A stretch of 64,000 nt of DNA from Mycolicibacterium aromaticivorans JS19b1 = JCM 16368 (GTDB lineage: Bacteria > Actinomycetota > Actinomycetes > Mycobacteriales > Mycobacteriaceae). A program made the position numbers and the translations under genes. Location of the stretch: assembly GCF_000559085.1 (NCBI RefSeq), contig NZ_JALN02000001.1, positions 248,001 to 312,000 on the forward strand, written 5' to 3'. Numbering within the stretch: position 1 is the first letter of the stretch; each line of letters opens with the position of its first letter. Under the pieces are notes generated by a model, which was not told the origin of the DNA, did not search any database, and saw nothing but the letters and a program-made list of their open reading frames with translations. Positions 23,133-34,293 of this stretch are shown one piece after another.

Positions 23133-24007
23133 TCAGATGGCGTTCAGCGGCGCCCAGCCGCTGACGTCGAAGCCGTCGCCACTGCCGACCAGCACGGGTC
23201 CCCCGTGTCCGGGGTAATGCGCGGGGAAGACCGTCGCGTTCGCCTGGGCGGCCTCGGTGAACACCCGACGTCGGGTACCGCGCGCCGCGGCCGGGTCGAC
23301 GTCGAAGGCGCACGCATCGTCGGGCCTGCGGATCTGGATCGGACAGTGCGTGAGGTCGCCGACGAACACGGCGGGACTGCCCGCGTCGAGCCACAGCACC
23401 GATGATCCGGGCGTGTGTCCGGCAGCCGGGCGCAGTCGCAGCGAGTCGCTGAGCTTCAGATCGTCCGACCACAGCTGGATCTGATCGGTCACCGGAAGGA
23501 CGCTGTCGGCCAACACGGTTCGCATGCCATCATTCTCGCCGTCTCCCCCGGGACCGAAGAAGCGGTAGTCGGCTTCGGGCATCACGTAGCGGGCGTTGGG
23601 GAACGTCGGCACCCAGCGCCCGTCGACCAGCTGGGTGTTCCAGCCGACATGATCGGTGTGCAGGTGGGTGTTGACCACGATGTCGACGTCGGCCGGGTCG
23701 ACGCCGGCCGCGGTGAACGCGGTGAGGAAGTCGGTCGAGAGATGGTCCAGGGGCGGCATGTGCGGCCGGTCGCGATCGTTGCCCACCCCGGTGTCGACCA
23801 CGACGATCAGACCGTCGACCTCCACCACCCAGGACTGCATAGCGATGCGCCACTGTTGGGCGCCACGATCCCAGAAGTGCGGCTCCAGCAGGTCGGCGTT
23901 GTCGTCCCAGGCCTGCGCCGGGGTGTCGGCGAACAGCGATGTACGCATCTGCACCTGCGTTTCGACCACGCGCGTGACGCGGGCCCCGCCCAGCGCCAGC
24001 CGGTTGT

Positions 24008-24011
<4 letters not shown>
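23133..24011 (-). CDS. Metallo-beta-lactamase-fold hydrolase
   Basis: A 292-residue enzyme with the metal-binding HxHxDH motif in [11 protein letters not shown] near residue 115. A later His lies in [12 protein letters not shown], an Asp in FVGDLTHCP and a final His in [10 protein letters not shown]. This arrangement resembles lactonase- or esterase-type MBL proteins. Its ATG overlaps the aroQ stop by 4 nt, so it is cotranscribed with the shikimate genes, although no step of that pathway needs it. Not obviously an antibiotic-resistance enzyme. No signal peptide. Confidence 0.87.
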
Positions 24012-26201
<2,190 letters not shown>

Positions 26202-26205
26202 CGTG

Positions 26206-27432
26206 CTATCCCGACGCCCGCACAGGCGAATCGTGCGTTTCCGCGGGCATGCGCCCAGCGACAGCCTCAAGGTAGCCCTCGACGTTGCGTCGGGTCTCCT
26301 GCAGCGAGTCACCGCCGAACTTCTCCAGCACCGCACGCGCCAGCACCAGCGCGACCATGGTCTCGACGACCACGGCGGCAGCGGGCACCGCGCACACGTC
26401 GGAACGCTGGTGGATCGCAACGGCCTCGTCACCGGTGGCCATGTCGACGGTGGCCAGCGCGCGCGGAACCGTGGAGATCGGCTTCATCGCCGCGCGCACC
26501 CGCAGCGGCAGGCCATTGGTCATGCCGCCTTCCAGGCCGCCGGCCCGGTTCGTGGAGCGGACCACACCGTCGGGGCCGGGGTACATCTCGTCGTGGGCCT
26601 GGCTGCCGCGACGGCGCGCGGTCTCGAAGCCGTCGCCGATCTCGACACCCTTGATGGCCTGGATCCCCATCACCGCCGCCGCGAGCTGGCTGTCCAGCCG
26701 GTTCTCACCGCTGGTGAACGAGCCCAGCCCGATCGGCAGGCCGTGCACGACGACCTCGACGACGCCGCCCAGGGTGTCGCCGTCGCGTTTGGCGGCTTCG
26801 ATCTGGGCGATCATGTCGGCTTCGGCATCCTTGTCGGAGGCGCGCACCGGGCTCTCGTCGATGCGGTCAAGGTCGCCGGCGGCCGGCGGCGGTCCGTCGT
26901 AGGGCGCCGACGCCCCGATCGAGATGACGTGGGAGAGCACCTCGACGCCGAGAGCCTGACGCAGGAAGGACCGGGCCAGGGTGCCCGCTGCGACGCGGGC
27001 GGCGGTTTCGCGGGCACTGGCCCGCTCGAGGACCGGGCGGGCGTCGTCGAAGCCGTACTTGAGCATGCCGGCAAAATCCGCGTGACCGGGCCGGGGACGG
27101 GTCAGCGGCGCATTGCGCGCTCCCCCTTCCAAGTCCAATTCCTCTTTGGCGACCGGGTCGGACGCCATCACGGTTTCCCACTTCGGCCACTCGGTGTTGC
27201 CGATCTCGATGGCGATCGGGCCACCCAGCGTCTCGCCGTGGCGCACCCCGGCCAGCACGGTGACCTGGTCCTGCTCGAATTTCATCCGGGCGCCGCGGCC
27301 GTAGCCCAGGCGCCGGCGGGCCAACTGCTCGGCGATGTCGGCCGAGGTCACGCCGACACCGGCGACCATGCCTTCGACCACGGCTACCAGCGCGCGGCCG
27401 TGAGATTCACCAGCGGTCGTCCATCGCAACAC
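26206..27432 (-). CDS. aroC: Chorismate synthase
   Basis: This FMN-dependent enzyme converts EPSP to chorismate, the branch point to aromatic amino acids, folate and mycobactin. It shows [39 protein letters not shown]-type (here [13 protein letters not shown]) and the [12 protein letters not shown] signature. The frame opens at ATG 27441. I favour GTG 27432 because family members begin at this point and GGGAAG lies about 9 nt before it. First gene of aroC-aroK-aroB-aroQ-MBL. In M. tuberculosis the gene is also called aroF. Confidence 0.96.
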   Translation of the reverse strand: MLRWTTAGESHGRALVAVVEGMVAGVGVTSADIAEQLARRRLGYGRGARMKFEQDQVTVLAGVRHGETLGGPIAIEIGNTEWPKWETVMASDPVAKEELDLEGGARNAPLTRPRPGHADFAGMLKYGFDDARPVLERASARETAARVAAGTLARSFLRQALGVEVLSHVISIGASAPYDGPPPAAGDLDRIDESPVRASDKDAEADMIAQIEAAKRDGDTLGGVVEVVVHGLPIGLGSFTSGENRLDSQLAAAVMGIQAIKGVEIGDGFETARRRGSQAHDEMYPGPDGVVRSTNRAGGLEGGMTNGLPLRVRAAMKPISTVPRALATVDMATGDEAVAIHQRSDVCAVPAAAVVVETMVALVLARAVLEKFGGDSLQETRRNVEGYLEAVAGRMPAETHDSPVRASG

Positions 27433-27536
27433 GCGTCCCATCTTCCCACGTCGGTCACGGCAGACCCAATCTGCTTACGCACCACCCGGGTGTTCGCCGC
27501 GCAACCAGCGGGTAACCCGCCATTCGGGAGGACATC

Positions 27537-27869
27537 ATGCGCAACGCGGTCATGGTCGCCGCAGCAGGCTGCGTGATGTTCCTGGTCGCCTTGATCAGCG
27601 GCAGCGTCTGGGCGGCAGTGGGGGTGATCGTATTGGCGCTGGCCGGGTTGGCACTGGTCGCCGCGGACCTACGCCGGGAGCCGATCAGCGAGGAGCCTGC
27701 CGACGTCGCACCCGAACTGGTGCCGGAGAACTTCGCTCCCGACATCACCGACAGCGACGACGGCGACGTAACGGAGCCCGACCCAGAAGGGGATGAATAC
27801 GGTGAATACGACTTCCCGTTCGGCGAGCCCCTCGTCGCTGCGGCGGATGACGACACCCGCATCGCCTAG
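27537..27869 (+). CDS. Small membrane protein, acidic tail
   Basis: A 110-residue protein with two hydrophobic helices (about residues 4-24 and 25-45, joined by a short turn) and a strongly acidic, Asp/Glu-rich C-terminal half. ATG 27537 follows GGGAGGACATC, a good ribosome-binding site. It lies 16 nt before moxR on the same strand, so it is probably the first gene of the MoxR operon. I do not recognise the family. It may help anchor or regulate the MoxR complex. Confidence 0.75.
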   Translation: MRNAVMVAAAGCVMFLVALISGSVWAAVGVIVLALAGLALVAADLRREPISEEPADVAPELVPENFAPDITDSDDGDVTEPDPEGDEYGEYDFPFGEPLVAAADDDTRIA

Positions 27870-27885
27870 TCGGTGAAAGGATTCG

Positions 27886-28887
27886 ATGACCACCGCACGA
27901 CTGCAGACCGATCCGCGTTCCCTCGACCAGGCCCGGCGCACCGTGGATGCGGTGTCGGCCGCCTTCTCCGCGACCGTGGTCGGGCAGGACAACCTGCGGG
28001 AATCGCTGCTCATCGGGCTTGCCGCCGGCGGCCACGTCCTGATCGAGAGCGTGCCCGGGCTGGCCAAGACCACCGCCGCCCGGGTGATTGCCGAATCCGT
28101 CCACGGCGGTTTCCACCGCATTCAGTGCACCCCGGACCTGCTGCCCAGCGACATCATCGGCACCCAGGTGTACGAGGCTGCGACCAACCGGTTCGTCACC
28201 CAGCTGGGGCCGGTGCACACCAACATCGTGCTGCTCGACGAGATCAACCGGTCCAGCGCCAAGACCCAGAGCGCGATGCTGGAGGCGATGGAGGAACGCC
28301 AGACCACGATTGCGGGCACCGTCTACCCCATCGACGAGCCGTTCCTGGTGGTCGCCACTCAGAACCCCGTCGACCAGGAGGGCACCTATCCCCTGTCGGA
28401 GGCCCAGACCGACCGGTTCATGCTCAAGGACGTCGTGGCCTACCCGTCGGTGGCCGAAGAGGTCGAGATGATCCACCGGATCGACGCCGGCCTGTTCGAC
28501 AAGGACCGCCGCCGAGGCGCGGTCGTCGGCCTCGACGACATCCGCGCTCTGCAGCGGGTGGTGCGCGGAGTGCAGATGGATCCGGCGCTGATGCGCTACG
28601 CCAGTGAACTGGTCGCTGTCAGCCGCAACCCGCAGGTGTATCTGGAGCCCAAGCTGGCCCGGCTGGTCGAGTACGGCGCCAGTCCGCGCGCCACCATCGC
28701 GTTCTGCCGGGCCGCCCGCGCGCTGGCGGTGCTCTCCGGGCGCGGCCACGTCATCCCCGACGACATCGCCACACTCGCGCACCGCATCCTGCGGCATCGG
28801 CTGATCCTCGGCTTCGAGGCGGCCGCCACCGGCGTCACCTCGGATACGGTGATCGACGCGATCCTGCACGCGGTCCGAGTGCCCTGA
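27886..28887 (+). CDS. MoxR-family AAA+ ATPase
   Basis: A chaperone-like AAA+ protein that usually acts with VWA-domain partners to mature or insert metal into other proteins. The 333 residues show Walker A ESVPGLAKTT (about 45-54), Walker B VLLDEINRSSAKTQSA, sensor 1 VVATQNPVDQEGTYPL and an Arg finger in TDRFMLK. A C-terminal lid follows, with GASPRATIAFCRAARALA. ATG 27886 follows AAAGGA. It heads a string of DUF58/VWA-like genes. Which of the mycobacterial moxR paralogues it matches is not certain, so no number is given. Confidence 0.95.
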   Translation: MTTARLQTDPRSLDQARRTVDAVSAAFSATVVGQDNLRESLLIGLAAGGHVLIESVPGLAKTTAARVIAESVHGGFHRIQCTPDLLPSDIIGTQVYEAATNRFVTQLGPVHTNIVLLDEINRSSAKTQSAMLEAMEERQTTIAGTVYPIDEPFLVVATQNPVDQEGTYPLSEAQTDRFMLKDVVAYPSVAEEVEMIHRIDAGLFDKDRRRGAVVGLDDIRALQRVVRGVQMDPALMRYASELVAVSRNPQVYLEPKLARLVEYGASPRATIAFCRAARALAVLSGRGHVIPDDIATLAHRILRHRLILGFEAAATGVTSDTVIDAILHAVRVP

Positions 28888-28891
28888 AGGC

Positions 28892-29755
28892 ATGGGCCAG
28901 CATCTCAACCGGGCCAAGCGGTTCTTCGGCACCGACACCCGCGGCCTCCTGGAAGGCGGCCGCTACGCGCTGCTGCACACCCGCAGCATGGAGTTCGACG
29001 ACCTGCGCCCGTACGTGCCGGGCGATGACGTCCGCGACATCGACTGGAGGGCCACCGCGCGATCGGGCACGGTGCTGATCAAGCGCTTCGTGTCCGAGAA
29101 GCATCACAAGATCCTGCTGGTTGCCGACGCGGGCCGGAACATGACCGCACTGGCTGCCGGTGGTGAGACCAAACGCGATGTGGCCGAGGCGATCCTGGGC
29201 GCGTTCGGGTTGATCACGCTGGGCCGCTCGGACGAGATCGGGATGGTGTACGGGGACGCAAGGGGCTGTGTGAGCATCCGGGCCGGCCGCGGCGAGACGC
29301 ATATCGAAAGCATGCTCGACCACTTCTACCGGCACACCGCGACAAGCCCGGCACCGAGCAGTATCGAGGACCAATTACGCTATGTGGCAACGCATTACCG
29401 CCGCCGAATGCTAGTGGTCGTGGTGTCCGACGAACCTGATGTGACCCTGGGCCTCGACGAGGTCACCGCCCGACTGGCGGCCCGCCACGATGTGCTGTGG
29501 GCTTTTGTATCGGATATGCCCGCAGTCAGCGGTGACAGCGACGGCTATGACGTCGCCACCGGCGCGGTGGTGCCCAGCCGGACCCGGTTGGGTCGGCGGG
29601 TCGAGGTCGCGTACCGGCGCGCCGAACAGCGGCGGCGGGCGCGGCTCGAGGCGTTCCTGACCACCCACGCGATCCCGTTCACCGCGATCGGACGCCGTGA
29701 CGAGATCCGGCCGCGACTGACCGCGATGGCGGAGGTGTTCGCCCGTGCCGGGTGA
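28892..29755 (+). CDS. DUF58 protein, partner of MoxR
   Basis: A 287-residue protein whose conserved DUF58 core is EFDDLRPYVPGDDVRDIDW followed by RATARSG (about residues 32-58). The following VWA-like segment reads LLVADAGRNM, where a canonical MIDAS would be DxSxS. The metal site therefore looks degenerate (Asp kept, first Ser replaced by Gly, second by Asn). It begins 4 nt after moxR, and such pairs are almost invariable. Cytoplasmic, no membrane helix. Confidence 0.9.
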   Translation: MGQHLNRAKRFFGTDTRGLLEGGRYALLHTRSMEFDDLRPYVPGDDVRDIDWRATARSGTVLIKRFVSEKHHKILLVADAGRNMTALAAGGETKRDVAEAILGAFGLITLGRSDEIGMVYGDARGCVSIRAGRGETHIESMLDHFYRHTATSPAPSSIEDQLRYVATHYRRRMLVVVVSDEPDVTLGLDEVTARLAARHDVLWAFVSDMPAVSGDSDGYDVATGAVVPSRTRLGRRVEVAYRRAEQRRRARLEAFLTTHAIPFTAIGRRDEIRPRLTAMAEVFARAG

Positions 29756-30218
29756 CCTGTTGCGCTTCGTCGGCGGTCCTACCCCGTACTCGTCTTGGTG
29801 GCTCTGGCTCGCAATCATCCTCCTCGTGGTCGTGATCGTCTGGTATGCAGCGGTTTTCGTGGTGACTCTGCCCAGCGACCGGCTGCGCGAGCTGCCCGCG
29901 TTCGGCGATCTGCATGCCCGGCTGACGCGGCGGCGCTTCGCAGGCGGCATCCGCCGCATCATCGAATCGCGGCGCCGCGGCGAGTTGTCCGATGCGCAGG
30001 CCTACGACCAGATGAGCCACACCGTGCGCAGCTTCCTGCATCAGGCGACCGGGGTGCGGGCGCAGTATCTGCACGTCAATGAGATCGCGGCGGGGACGCT
30101 GTCGCCGGCCGCCCCGCTGATCGCGGCGTTACGCGACGCGCGGTTCGACGCCGGTACCGACGCCGACCCCGACCGATTGGGCGCGCAGGCCGAGGAGTTG
30201 ATCCGCTCGTGGACCTGA
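29745..30218 (+). CDS. Single-helix membrane protein of the MoxR operon
   Basis: A 157-residue protein with one N-terminal transmembrane helix (WWLWLAIILLVVVIVWYAAVFVV, about residues 19-41) and a basic helical cytoplasmic domain. GTG 29745 overlaps the DUF58 gene by 11 nt. In similar operons this slot holds DUF4381-like small membrane proteins, but I cannot confirm the family. Probably a membrane tether for the complex. Confidence 0.8.
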   Translation: MPGDLLRFVGGPTPYSSWWLWLAIILLVVVIVWYAAVFVVTLPSDRLRELPAFGDLHARLTRRRFAGGIRRIIESRRRGELSDAQAYDQMSHTVRSFLHQATGVRAQYLHVNEIAAGTLSPAAPLIAALRDARFDAGTDADPDRLGAQAEELIRSWT

Positions 30219-31207
30219 GGTGGTGGCCGATCGCCCTGACCGCGGTGGCCTGCCTGGCCGTGTGCGTGGCGCTCGCCCTGACCCTACCGACGGCGAAAGC
30301 CGACCGGACGCTGCGGCCGCTGGCCCATGTCGACCGGCTGACCGCCCTGCCCGAGTACGCGCGGATCCGGCGGCGCGAAACCGTGCTGGCGGCAACGACG
30401 ATCGCGCTACTGGTGGTCGTGTTCCTGACCGCCGCGGTGACCGCGGCGCGGCCGTCGGGATCCGGGCGGGAGTTCGACGCGCTGCATCCCGAGGACGTGA
30501 TGTTGTGTGTCGCAGCGCCGGTCACCGACGGCACCACCACGCAGTTCCTCAATCACTTCGCCCGGCAGGCAACGACCTTCGACGTCCAGCGGATCGGCTT
30601 GACCTCCCCGACTGTGCGGGTGCTGCCGCTGACCCGCGACTACCAGTACGCCGCCCAGCGCCTCGGCGACTACGGCGCGCCGACTCCGCAGCAGGCCGCG
30701 CAGTTCACCAGGTCGGTGAATTACACCGACTATGCGCCCAACCTGCGCGACACCCTCGCACTGTGCATGACGGGCTTCGGCACCGAACCCACCACTCACC
30801 GCCGGTCACTGATCTATCTGGGACCCAGCACATTCGGTCCCGGTGGCGGACGCACACTGTTCAGCGAGCAACAGGTGGCCGACATGGCGGACAAGGCGGG
30901 CATTCAGGTGAACGCCATATCCCGAGTGGACGTCAGCGATGCCGCCCAGCGCGGTGACACCGAGCTCAACGCACTCGCCGAACGCACCGGCGGCCGGTTC
31001 TTCCGCTATCACGCCGCTGGCCCGGGCGGATCGGACCCCACCCTGCCCGATGATCTGCAGGCGATCGCCGCCCACCCGGCACCGGTGGTACTGCCCGGCG
31101 GCGCACGGCTCAGCGGACAACTGCCCGACCAGCCCGGCCCGCTGCTCATCACCGGGTTGGCGGCCGCCGCCCTGCTGGGCGTGGCCTTGGTGGTGGCGCG
31201 CCGATGA
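30209..31207 (+). CDS. Membrane protein with degenerate VWA-like domain (BatA-like)
   Basis: A 332-residue protein with hydrophobic helices near residues 7-27, 56-76 and at the C-terminus ([21 protein letters not shown]), with a soluble domain of about 220 residues between. The position and layout match BatA/VWA proteins of MoxR operons. However, the place of the MIDAS motif reads VMLCVAAPVTDG, with no DxSxS. GTG start overlaps the previous gene by 10 nt. The metal-binding role is probably lost. Function inferred from context only. Confidence 0.78.
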   Translation: MDLRWWPIALTAVACLAVCVALALTLPTAKADRTLRPLAHVDRLTALPEYARIRRRETVLAATTIALLVVVFLTAAVTAARPSGSGREFDALHPEDVMLCVAAPVTDGTTTQFLNHFARQATTFDVQRIGLTSPTVRVLPLTRDYQYAAQRLGDYGAPTPQQAAQFTRSVNYTDYAPNLRDTLALCMTGFGTEPTTHRRSLIYLGPSTFGPGGGRTLFSEQQVADMADKAGIQVNAISRVDVSDAAQRGDTELNALAERTGGRFFRYHAAGPGGSDPTLPDDLQAIAAHPAPVVLPGGARLSGQLPDQPGPLLITGLAAAALLGVALVVARR

Positions 31208-32253
31208 CCGTACATCCCGTGCTGCCGATCGCCGTACTGCTGGTGCTGGCCGCACTCATCGTCGGCGCCCGGGCCGTCACCCTGTCGACGGTCCTGGCGC
31301 ACCCCGGTAACCGTCGCCGAGCAGTGCTGTTGCGCTGGGGAGCAACGACTTCGGCGATGCTATTGCTGATCGTCGCGGCCGCGCGTCCCGGCATCGAGTC
31401 GCCCGCTCAGCCCCGACCCGATCGGGACGCGGCCGCCGTCAGCCAGGGTGCCAACACCAACGTGTTCTTCGTCGTCGACCGGTCCGTGGACTCACGGGTC
31501 TCCGACTACGGCGGGGCCACGCGGATGTCCGGCATCCGCACCGATATGGCGGCGATCGTCGACACCTACCCGAAGGCGCGGTTCGCGATGATCGGATTCG
31601 CGTCGGACCCGGAAATCGACTGGCCGCTGTCCGAAGACGTCTGGAGTCTCACGGCGGCGATCGCGGGGCTCTCCCCGTACGTCAGCGTGCCCCCGGACGC
31701 CTCCGCTCAGGTGAACGCCGGGGCGGCGGCCAATCTGCTTCGCTACCAACTCATTCAGGCCGCCCAGCAATACCCCGGCGCGCGGAACCTGGTGTTCTAC
31801 CTCGGCGAGGGCGCCGGCGCGTCGACGGCACCGCAGGGCAGTTTCGACGGCGGCGACCGGGTGTCCGGCGGCGCGGTGTTCGGCTACGGCACCGCGGCGG
31901 GCGGCCCGATTCCGGGCGCCTACGTCGACGGCGCGATGACGTATCTGTCTGATGCCCGCTCCGGCGGACCGGCGATCTCCACTCTCGACGAGAGCCGATT
32001 ACGCCGTGTCGCAGACGAACTCGGTGTGCAGTACGTACATCGGGATCCGGCTCAGCCGGTGACGCGCGCGTTGCCTGCGCTGCGGCCGGACGGCGGCACC
32101 GAGGCCGCGTCGTTGGCGTCCACCCCGATTCCCGATCGCATCGAGCTGTACTGGTTGTTCGCGGTGCTAGCCGCCGTTCTGCTGCTGCCCGAGATCTATC
32201 TGACGATGCGGGAGTTCTGGCGACACCGCACATCACGGCGGGAGGCGCGGTGA
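31204..32253 (+). CDS. VWA-like membrane protein (BatB-like)
   Basis: A 349-residue protein with N-terminal helices (VLPIAVLLVLAALIVGARAV and ATTSAMLLLIVAAARPG), a central VWA-type domain and a C-terminal helix (LYWLFAVLAAVLLLPEIYL). The MIDAS region is VVDRSVDSRVS. The Asp and first Ser are present, but the second Ser is Asp, and the later TDGE-type loop reads YLGEGAG. Metal binding may be altered. ATG 31204 overlaps the upstream stop by 4 nt. Confidence 0.82.
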   Translation: MTVHPVLPIAVLLVLAALIVGARAVTLSTVLAHPGNRRRAVLLRWGATTSAMLLLIVAAARPGIESPAQPRPDRDAAAVSQGANTNVFFVVDRSVDSRVSDYGGATRMSGIRTDMAAIVDTYPKARFAMIGFASDPEIDWPLSEDVWSLTAAIAGLSPYVSVPPDASAQVNAGAAANLLRYQLIQAAQQYPGARNLVFYLGEGAGASTAPQGSFDGGDRVSGGAVFGYGTAAGGPIPGAYVDGAMTYLSDARSGGPAISTLDESRLRRVADELGVQYVHRDPAQPVTRALPALRPDGGTEAASLASTPIPDRIELYWLFAVLAAVLLLPEIYLTMREFWRHRTSRREAR

Positions 32254-33047
32254 CGGCCGGCCGATTGCGGTTGCGCCGGCGACTGCTGCTGTGGTCCGCG
32301 CCGGTGGTGCTGCTGGCGGTGGTGGCGGCGATCAAGGCGATGTCGGTTGTGGTGGTGGGCGACTCGGCGGTATCGCACTTCCACCGGGGCGACGGTGCGG
32401 CGATGCAGGCGGACGCCTCGAAGCTGGGCGCGCTCAATGTGATCGAGCCTGCGAAGGCGCCGTTCACCCGTGGTTCCGCGGCCGTCCTGGAGGGCCGCCT
32501 CGCCGACGCCGACACCGAGTTCTCGCGTGCGCTGGCCGACGGGCAGTCCTGCCCGGTGCGCGTCAACCTGGAGCTGGTGCGCGAGACGCAGGGTGACGTC
32601 GCGGCGGCTGCCGGCCGGACCGCTGCGGCCGCGGAACGCTATCGCAGCGCGCTGGAGGTCGTCACCGAGGCACCCCCGGGCTGCTTCGCCGGCAACGACG
32701 ATCCGCAGCCCGACCGGCGCACGGTCCGCGCGGAAGCAGACGCCCGACTCACGGCGAAAATTGGCGCACTGGAATCTGTTCCACCACCCCCACCACCCGA
32801 GCCGGATGCCGCACCGCCGCCACCTCCGCCTCCGCCGCCACCAGTCGGTGCGGCGCAGGCAGACTCCGACGCACCGCCACCGGCGCTGGGGCCGTCGGGC
32901 CAGGGGCTGTCCGATATCGCACCCGACCGGCTGCCCAGTCCCGGAGCCCCGCCGTCGGCGCCACACCAACTGGGTGGCGGCGACCCGCTGGACCGGCTGC
33001 GCCAGCTGCTCACCGACGCCGCGTCGTCGGGCAGCGACGCGGGCTGA
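32250..33047 (+). CDS. Anchored protein with Pro-rich region (BatC-like position)
   Basis: A 265-residue protein with one N-terminal membrane helix (LLLWSAPVVLLAVVAAIKAM). A helical, Ala-rich segment of about 120 residues follows that could hold one or two TPR-like hairpins (SAVLEGRLADADTEFSRAL). From about residue 175 a Pro-rich stretch, with nearly uninterrupted runs of Pro, leads into a Gly/Ser/Pro-rich tail. GTG 32250 overlaps the BatB-like gene. TPR proteins commonly follow BatB in such operons. Interaction rather than catalysis is expected. Confidence 0.75.
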   Translation: MTAGRLRLRRRLLLWSAPVVLLAVVAAIKAMSVVVVGDSAVSHFHRGDGAAMQADASKLGALNVIEPAKAPFTRGSAAVLEGRLADADTEFSRALADGQSCPVRVNLELVRETQGDVAAAAGRTAAAAERYRSALEVVTEAPPGCFAGNDDPQPDRRTVRAEADARLTAKIGALESVPPPPPPEPDAAPPPPPPPPPPVGAAQADSDAPPPALGPSGQGLSDIAPDRLPSPGAPPSAPHQLGGGDPLDRLRQLLTDAASSGSDAG

Positions 33048-33056
33048 CTCGTCGGT

Positions 33057-33755
33057 TCAGGCGATACCGGACCCGGACTTCCTCGCGTGCAGCAGATATC
33101 CCGGAAACTGCAGCCGTCCGAGTGAATCTCGCTCGAACGGCAGCACCACATCTGGAAGTCCCGGCAGCGCATCAACTTTCGCAAGGATCGGCGTAGGCCG
33201 AATGAAGTCGATATCGAAGTAGCGCCCGACCGCGGCGTGTAGTTCGTAGGCGTCGACTTCGTTCGGCTTGGACACCATCTCAGCGGGATAGGCGCCCTTG
33301 GCGAACACCAGGATGTAATAGTCGGCACCCACGGCAGCGGCACGATGCACCGACTTCAGGTACGCGTCGCGTTTGTCGATCGGGAGTGCATGGAACAACG
33401 TGCAGTCGACGACACTGGAGAAACGTCCGTCGTGACCAGCGAAGGTGGTGATGTCGGCCTGTTCGAATGTCGCATTGGACAGGCCCCTCTGGACCGCCGA
33501 CCGCCGAGCCCACGCCACGGCCGTGTCGGATAGCTCCACACCCAGCACAGTGCAGTTGGCCGCAGCCAAGGCCAGGGACACCTCGCCGCGTCCGCAGCCG
33601 GCGTCGAGCACGTCGCTGCGGAGCGCGCCGGCCCGGATGAGGTCGGCGATCACGGGCTGTGGCTCACCGATGTTCCACGGCGGCGGCCCGTCGAAGAACC
33701 CGTCTTCCCGGTAGGCGCCGTCCCAGTCCATTGCATCGATCGTCATGCGCTCCAC
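33057..33755 (-). CDS. SAM-dependent class I methyltransferase
   Basis: A 232-residue methyltransferase of the thiopurine/tellurite-type class I fold. The SAM-binding motif I is LDAGCGRGEVSLAL (about 50-63). The acidic residue of motif II is in VLGVELSDTAVAWA and motif IV is VVDCTLFHALP. ATG 33755 is used; ATG 33746 is equally possible. It stands alone, converging on the MoxR operon 9 nt away. The substrate is unknown. Confidence 0.87.
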   Translation of the reverse strand: MERMTIDAMDWDGAYREDGFFDGPPPWNIGEPQPVIADLIRAGALRSDVLDAGCGRGEVSLALAAANCTVLGVELSDTAVAWARRSAVQRGLSNATFEQADITTFAGHDGRFSSVVDCTLFHALPIDKRDAYLKSVHRAAAVGADYYILVFAKGAYPAEMVSKPNEVDAYELHAAVGRYFDIDFIRPTPILAKVDALPGLPDVVLPFERDSLGRLQFPGYLLHARKSGSGIA

Positions 33756-33855
33756 GGTAATACCGGATTTCCGCAGCTAGAGCAGGGTTTTTGTGTGGAC
33801 CTTCTCACGTTGTGAAGCTGGGCAGCACCTGCTCGGAGCTGGCGGGGAGTCTGCG

Positions 33856-34284
33856 TCAGAACACCACCAGTGCCGCCGCGGCCAGGCTCGCCAGACACAT
33901 CGAAGGACCGTGCGGCACGCTCGCGGTTCGGTCCCGCATCGCGACCGCGACTGCCACGACCGCTGTCAGCACCGGAGCGCCCAGCGTCGCCAGCAGCCAT
34001 ACGTCGAAACCGAAAGCGCCCGTCAGTCCCCCGACACCCAGCGCCAGCTTCACATCACCCGCACCCAATCCGTCCGGAACTACAAGGTGGACAACAAGAT
34101 AGAGCGCAGCCAACGCCAATGCGCCTGCCAGCGCGGGCAATCCACGACCACACGCCAGAGCACCGAAGAAGGCCGCGGCCGCTCCGGGCAGCGTCAGGGA
34201 GTTCGGCAGTCGCCGCTGGCGCACGTCGAACACCGTCAACGCCACTGCCCACAGCAACACGATCCCGAACACCGCAGGGCCCAT
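33856..34284 (-). CDS. Minimal A24 prepilin-type peptidase (Rv2551c-like)
   Basis: A 142-residue protein almost entirely in the membrane. It carries the two aspartates that define A24 aspartic peptidases: FDVRQRRLPN near residue 20 and GLGAGDVKLALG (GxGD) near residue 75. It lacks the N-terminal methylase domain of bifunctional PilD proteins, as in TadV/CpaA and archaeal types. It follows aroE by 9 nt on the same strand and may be cotranscribed, though TAACGT lies 6 nt before its ATG and it has no Shine-Dalgarno. No pilin gene is visible, so its target is unknown. Confidence 0.88.
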   Translation of the reverse strand: MGPAVFGIVLLWAVALTVFDVRQRRLPNSLTLPGAAAAFFGALACGRGLPALAGALALAALYLVVHLVVPDGLGAGDVKLALGVGGLTGAFGFDVWLLATLGAPVLTAVVAVAVAMRDRTASVPHGPSMCLASLAAAALVVF

Positions 34285-34293
34285 GAGCGGACG

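Noticed and set aside
32760..32860. Simple-sequence repeat in the Pro-rich segment
   Set aside because: Codons vary (ccg, cca, cct, ccc) and follow protein composition rather than a DNA-level repeat.
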